From a virus, in IMG/VR virus record IMGVR_UViG_3300042522_001048, positions 1-30,233 of that record: 30,233 nt of DNA; one strand, 5' to 3'. The notes beneath the pieces are model-generated. The model was given only the letters and a program-made list of their open reading frames with translations, did not search any database and was not told where the DNA came from. Positions 27,611 through 30,233 of this stretch are shown here, in pieces. The first letter of the stretch is position 1. Each line of letters opens with the position of its first letter. The translations under genes and the position numbers were made by a program.

Positions 27611-29706
27611 TGCCTACTATTGAAGTTCCTTTTAATGGATACTTTCAATCTAAGTTTGACACACTTGGGTTTCCGTTTAATATAGATTTACCTGAATTTG
27701 TTGCAAATTTCTTTGAGGAGCCTTTCTTGGCATTACCATTTATCACACGGCAAGATATAGGACTGGCAGGGGATGGTGTCACAGATGATTCGTTTCTTTT
27801 AAATAGAAAGATGCGGGAATTGTGGGACGATGGTCTAAGTGCCGTGTTTTGGCTAGACCCACAAGAGGGAAAATCATTTTATTTCAATGCCAGTGTGGAC
27901 GTTCGCTCTAACCAATGGGTTATCTTTTCTAGCCGTTCAGAAAAAAACAATATCACTTTTGGTCCCAATGGAAGAATGCGGATTTTTGGCGGATTGGATG
28001 AAGACCCTGATGAAAACCTGCCTAAGTTAGGCGCAACGTCTACAGAAGGCAGCACAACGCTTTTTATGGGGCCTGAACCAGAAAGCAATGCCTCTTTATT
28101 TCAAGTGGGACAACGGATCATTATTCGTGGAAAAACGGATGCCAACGGCGTGGCTTTGCAAAAAGAAGACAATGTTGTAACGGCCATTAACACCAGCCTG
28201 AACACCTTGACTGTTTTAAACCCTTTAGAGTTTACTTATTTGCCTGTGTATCCACCAGGGGACTTTGAGGCCAAGCAAGGGATACCCGATAGGTCGTTTG
28301 TCACGCGCTTAATCTCTTATGACCTGACGGCCAATACAACGGTCGGCAGCCCCATTATTTCTCTGGTATCTACAACAGGGTTGGCGGTTGGCGATTGGAT
28401 GTATTTATTTGACGAAGGGGTGGCCAAAGATGTCGGAGGCACGTCGGGAAACTTTATCCGTCAAGAAGTGGGAAGAATCATTGCCATTAACGGCCTTAAT
28501 GTCACTTTAAACCATGGGGTGTACCATCAATATCTTACCAGCAAAACAGCACGAGTCACCCGTTTGGATGCCGTAGGCAATGCCCGTATTACAAACGCTA
28601 GGGTATCATGGAACACGCCGTCATCGGAAAGAGATAATCATGCTTTCTTTGTGGGGTATGCTTATGATTCCATGATTGATAATTGCCATGTTTCTGATGA
28701 GGCAGGATTTGGAAACATTGGATCGTGTTTCCGTTTAGACATTGGTTATAATAACAAGATTCAAAATTGTTCTGGGCGGAATCCTTATCTTATTGGCCCT
28801 GGACTTGGGTATGGAGTTTCTATGTACGGTTCCACATCGTGCATTTCGGATAATTGCCACATGGACGGAATGCGTCATGGGTTTATTCTTTTTAAAGGAA
28901 CAGCGGGATGTTTGGTTACCAACACCACCATTGTTAATTCTACCATTTCAGACATTGATTTGCATGGGGCCAATGAAATTTACAATACCTTCCGTGGATT
29001 TAAGATTGTTGCGGGTCCAACAATTTCAGCCGATGCCAATGACAAAAGCGCAATTAAATTAGGAAATGAATTTCACTTAGCAGGGGCTTCCCACAACATT
29101 ATTGAAAACGGAGAGATTGATTTTTTTGATACTACCCATGATACCAATGGCATTGATATATTGCCTACCAGCAACTACAACATCGTTAAAAATGTGGTCA
29201 TTAAAAATCCTTCGACTGGCATTTTAATCATAGACCAAGACGATGATGCTCTTCCTGGGGATGCTAATCTAAAAGCAGAATTTAATAAAATTGAAAACGT
29301 GGACATTTACAATGCGTCCGATCGTGCCATGAGATTGCGCGGCAATGCTAATGGGTCCACAACCCGCATCATCAAAGATTTGGAGTTAATCAATATCAAA
29401 ATGTATGGATGCACGCGCCACATTGACCTTGTCCAAGCGGAAAACGTGTTGATTAAGGATTGCCAAGTGACAAGACCTGGGGACACAACAACTTATCCAT
29501 ACTGTGTGGATGCCACAAATGTGTTGGGATTGAGAGTTTCTCAGAATTATTTTGAAAAAACGCAACGCGCTGTAAGGATTCAGGATTGCCCATCGGCCAG
29601 AATTATTGATAATACGTTTGTGGATTTGATAAGTGTATCTTCGGCAATCAATGACGTTTCGGGCAATACAAGTGCAACGCTAACTCCTAATACGGATATT
29701 CCTTAA
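27610..29706 (+). CDS. Beta-helix tailspike (putative depolymerase)
   Basis: A 698-residue protein. An N-terminal particle-binding segment (about 1-45) is followed by GDGVTDD (54-60), the hallmark entry of pectate-lyase-type right-handed beta-helix tailspikes. From about residue 330 the sequence repeats short strands with Asn/Gly-rich turns (NIIENGEIDFFD, NYNIVKNVVIKNP, NKIENVDIYNASDRA), i.e. stacked coils. Such spikes trim surface polysaccharide for host recognition. Catalytic residues cannot be identified by eye. The start overlaps the previous stop by one base. Confidence 0.85.
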   Translation: MPTIEVPFNGYFQSKFDTLGFPFNIDLPEFVANFFEEPFLALPFITRQDIGLAGDGVTDDSFLLNRKMRELWDDGLSAVFWLDPQEGKSFYFNASVDVRSNQWVIFSSRSEKNNITFGPNGRMRIFGGLDEDPDENLPKLGATSTEGSTTLFMGPEPESNASLFQVGQRIIIRGKTDANGVALQKEDNVVTAINTSLNTLTVLNPLEFTYLPVYPPGDFEAKQGIPDRSFVTRLISYDLTANTTVGSPIISLVSTTGLAVGDWMYLFDEGVAKDVGGTSGNFIRQEVGRIIAINGLNVTLNHGVYHQYLTSKTARVTRLDAVGNARITNARVSWNTPSSERDNHAFFVGYAYDSMIDNCHVSDEAGFGNIGSCFRLDIGYNNKIQNCSGRNPYLIGPGLGYGVSMYGSTSCISDNCHMDGMRHGFILFKGTAGCLVTNTTIVNSTISDIDLHGANEIYNTFRGFKIVAGPTISADANDKSAIKLGNEFHLAGASHNIIENGEIDFFDTTHDTNGIDILPTSNYNIVKNVVIKNPSTGILIIDQDDDALPGDANLKAEFNKIENVDIYNASDRAMRLRGNANGSTTRIIKDLELINIKMYGCTRHIDLVQAENVLIKDCQVTRPGDTTTYPYCVDATNVLGLRVSQNYFEKTQRAVRIQDCPSARIIDNTFVDLISVSSAINDVSGNTSATLTPNTDIP

Positions 29707-29786
29707 TGGCCAATCAGACCATCACAACGGGAACGCCTGCATCGCCGATCAATTATGATGATGCCTTGATCGAGAGGTGGCTGTGA
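29706..29786 (+). CDS. Tiny 26-codon ORF, possible gene remnant
   Basis: MANQTITTGTPASPINYDDA followed by LIERWL and a stop. It starts at the TAATG junction with the tailspike stop and overlaps the next frame's GTG as GTGA. The opening resembles that of longer fibre proteins, so it could be the 5' end of a gene broken by a frameshift, or a short leader peptide coupling the downstream gene. Too short to call a function. Confidence 0.35.
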   Translation: MANQTITTGTPASPINYDDALIERWL

Positions 29787-30233
29787 CGTTTTCTGTCGCT
29801 GGATCAATCATCACGCAAGCTAACGAGTCTGGCATCGCCATCACGGCGGCTGCTTCCATCACGGGCGGGGTGCGCTTTACATGCACGCAATCGTATGCTG
29901 TGGGGAACGTGGTGCGGATCACGGGCACTACGAACTACAATGGCAACTGGATGGTGGCCGCTGCAACCGGCACGACGTTTGACGTTCTGAAAAGTGCCCA
30001 AGGCACAGGGATCACGTTCGTTTCAAGTCAATCTGGAACGGCGGCGCGTGGCGATTCAAGTCTTGCTGGGTTGAGCGGCCTTGCGGGTGTGACAACTTCA
30101 AGTGTAGACGCTTCCAGCGGTTATGTGATTTATTTGTTAGGCGATAACGTCAAGTTACAGGTTAATGGCACCCTGATTATCGGAGGTCTGCGAGAGGTCA
30201 ACTCGACCCTTCTTGGTCACAATGAACAACTGG
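29783..30233 (+). CDS. Partial tail-fibre-like protein, cut by window end
   Basis: The frame is open from GTG 29783 to the end of the window (150 codons, no stop). It begins VTFSVAGSIITQANESGIAI and contains 'G-VRFTC-QSYAVGNVV' then 'RITGTTNYNGNWMVAAATG-TFDVL', a beta motif that is common in phage tail proteins (some annotated with an FCCH-type domain). GAGAGGTGGCT precedes the GTG. Base composition in its first 340 bases is near 57% GC by hand count, against about 43% before it. The protein's end and any attached domains lie outside the window. Confidence 0.65.
   Translation, partial: MTFSVAGSIITQANESGIAITAAASITGGVRFTCTQSYAVGNVVRITGTTNYNGNWMVAAATGTTFDVLKSAQGTGITFVSSQSGTAARGDSSLAGLSGLAGVTTSSVDASSGYVIYLLGDNVKLQVNGTLIIGGLREVNSTLLGHNEQL

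Noticed and set aside
29804-30001. 65-residue minus-strand ORF rich in Arg and His
   Set aside because: It is the shadow of the GC-rich fibre frame on the plus strand, with no ribosome site.

Overview
The window looks like roughly 30 kb of a tailed double-stranded DNA phage, or a prophage carrying the same genes. It has short-tail (podovirus) morphogenesis genes in T7-like order. I see no integrase, attachment site, tRNA, transposase or CRISPR array, so whether it is temperate cannot be decided here. Most of the DNA is moderately AT-rich (about 40-45% GC in the lines I counted), and ribosome sites are clear AAGGA or GGAG types. The ArdC-type antirestriction protein, the short XRE regulator and a DUF1376-like replication protein fit a phage of Pseudomonadota, possibly an alphaproteobacterium. 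That host call is inference.

Layout. (1) 42-299 is a small rightward gene meeting a leftward early block (262-2134) of five unknown proteins. (2) From a divergent promoter region near 2135-2207 a rightward early/replication block runs to 5957: a hypothetical gene, a ribbon-helix-helix regulator with its own operator, a replication initiator preceded by a structured leader and carrying iteron-like repeats, and small genes, two of which resemble helicase loaders. (3) 5958-6161 is non-coding and hairpin-rich, ending in a bidirectional terminator. (4) A leftward operon of eight small genes (6162-8501) includes a two-helix membrane protein and an XRE regulator. (5) 8502-8814 is a second divergent control region, with two strong promoters whose spacers both carry a TGCAA-N3-TTGCA operator. 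(6) Rightward early genes 8815-10529 encode a sliding-clamp-like protein, an ArdC-type protein and a small membrane-anchored or secreted protein, followed by polypurine 11-bp tandem repeats and a terminator. (7) The late block 10717-30233 encodes terminase small and large subunits, a possible papain-like-fold protein, two small proteins, portal, a Bbp19-like protein, scaffold, major capsid, a capsid-associated protein, tail tubular A, tail tubular B (with an inserted lectin-like domain), three or four internal virion/ejection proteins, two small tail proteins, a beta-helix tailspike, and the start of another tail-fibre gene cut by the window end.

How it fits together. The virion block follows T7 (gp8, 9, 10, 11, 12, 14, 15, 16 equivalents), with protein lengths close to T7's for several members. 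No phage RNA polymerase or DNA polymerase gene appears. Early transcription is instead served by a family of sigma70-like promoters (TTGACN, spacer 16-17). Replication looks lambda-like: an initiator with an internal candidate origin, plus loader-like proteins recruiting the host helicase. Several regulatory RNAs and operators are predicted by eye from inverted repeats. The most interesting are the pseudoknot-like leader before the initiator gene, the twin TGCAA operators, the terminator-bearing leader of the 678-1043 gene, and the tandem repeats before terminase.
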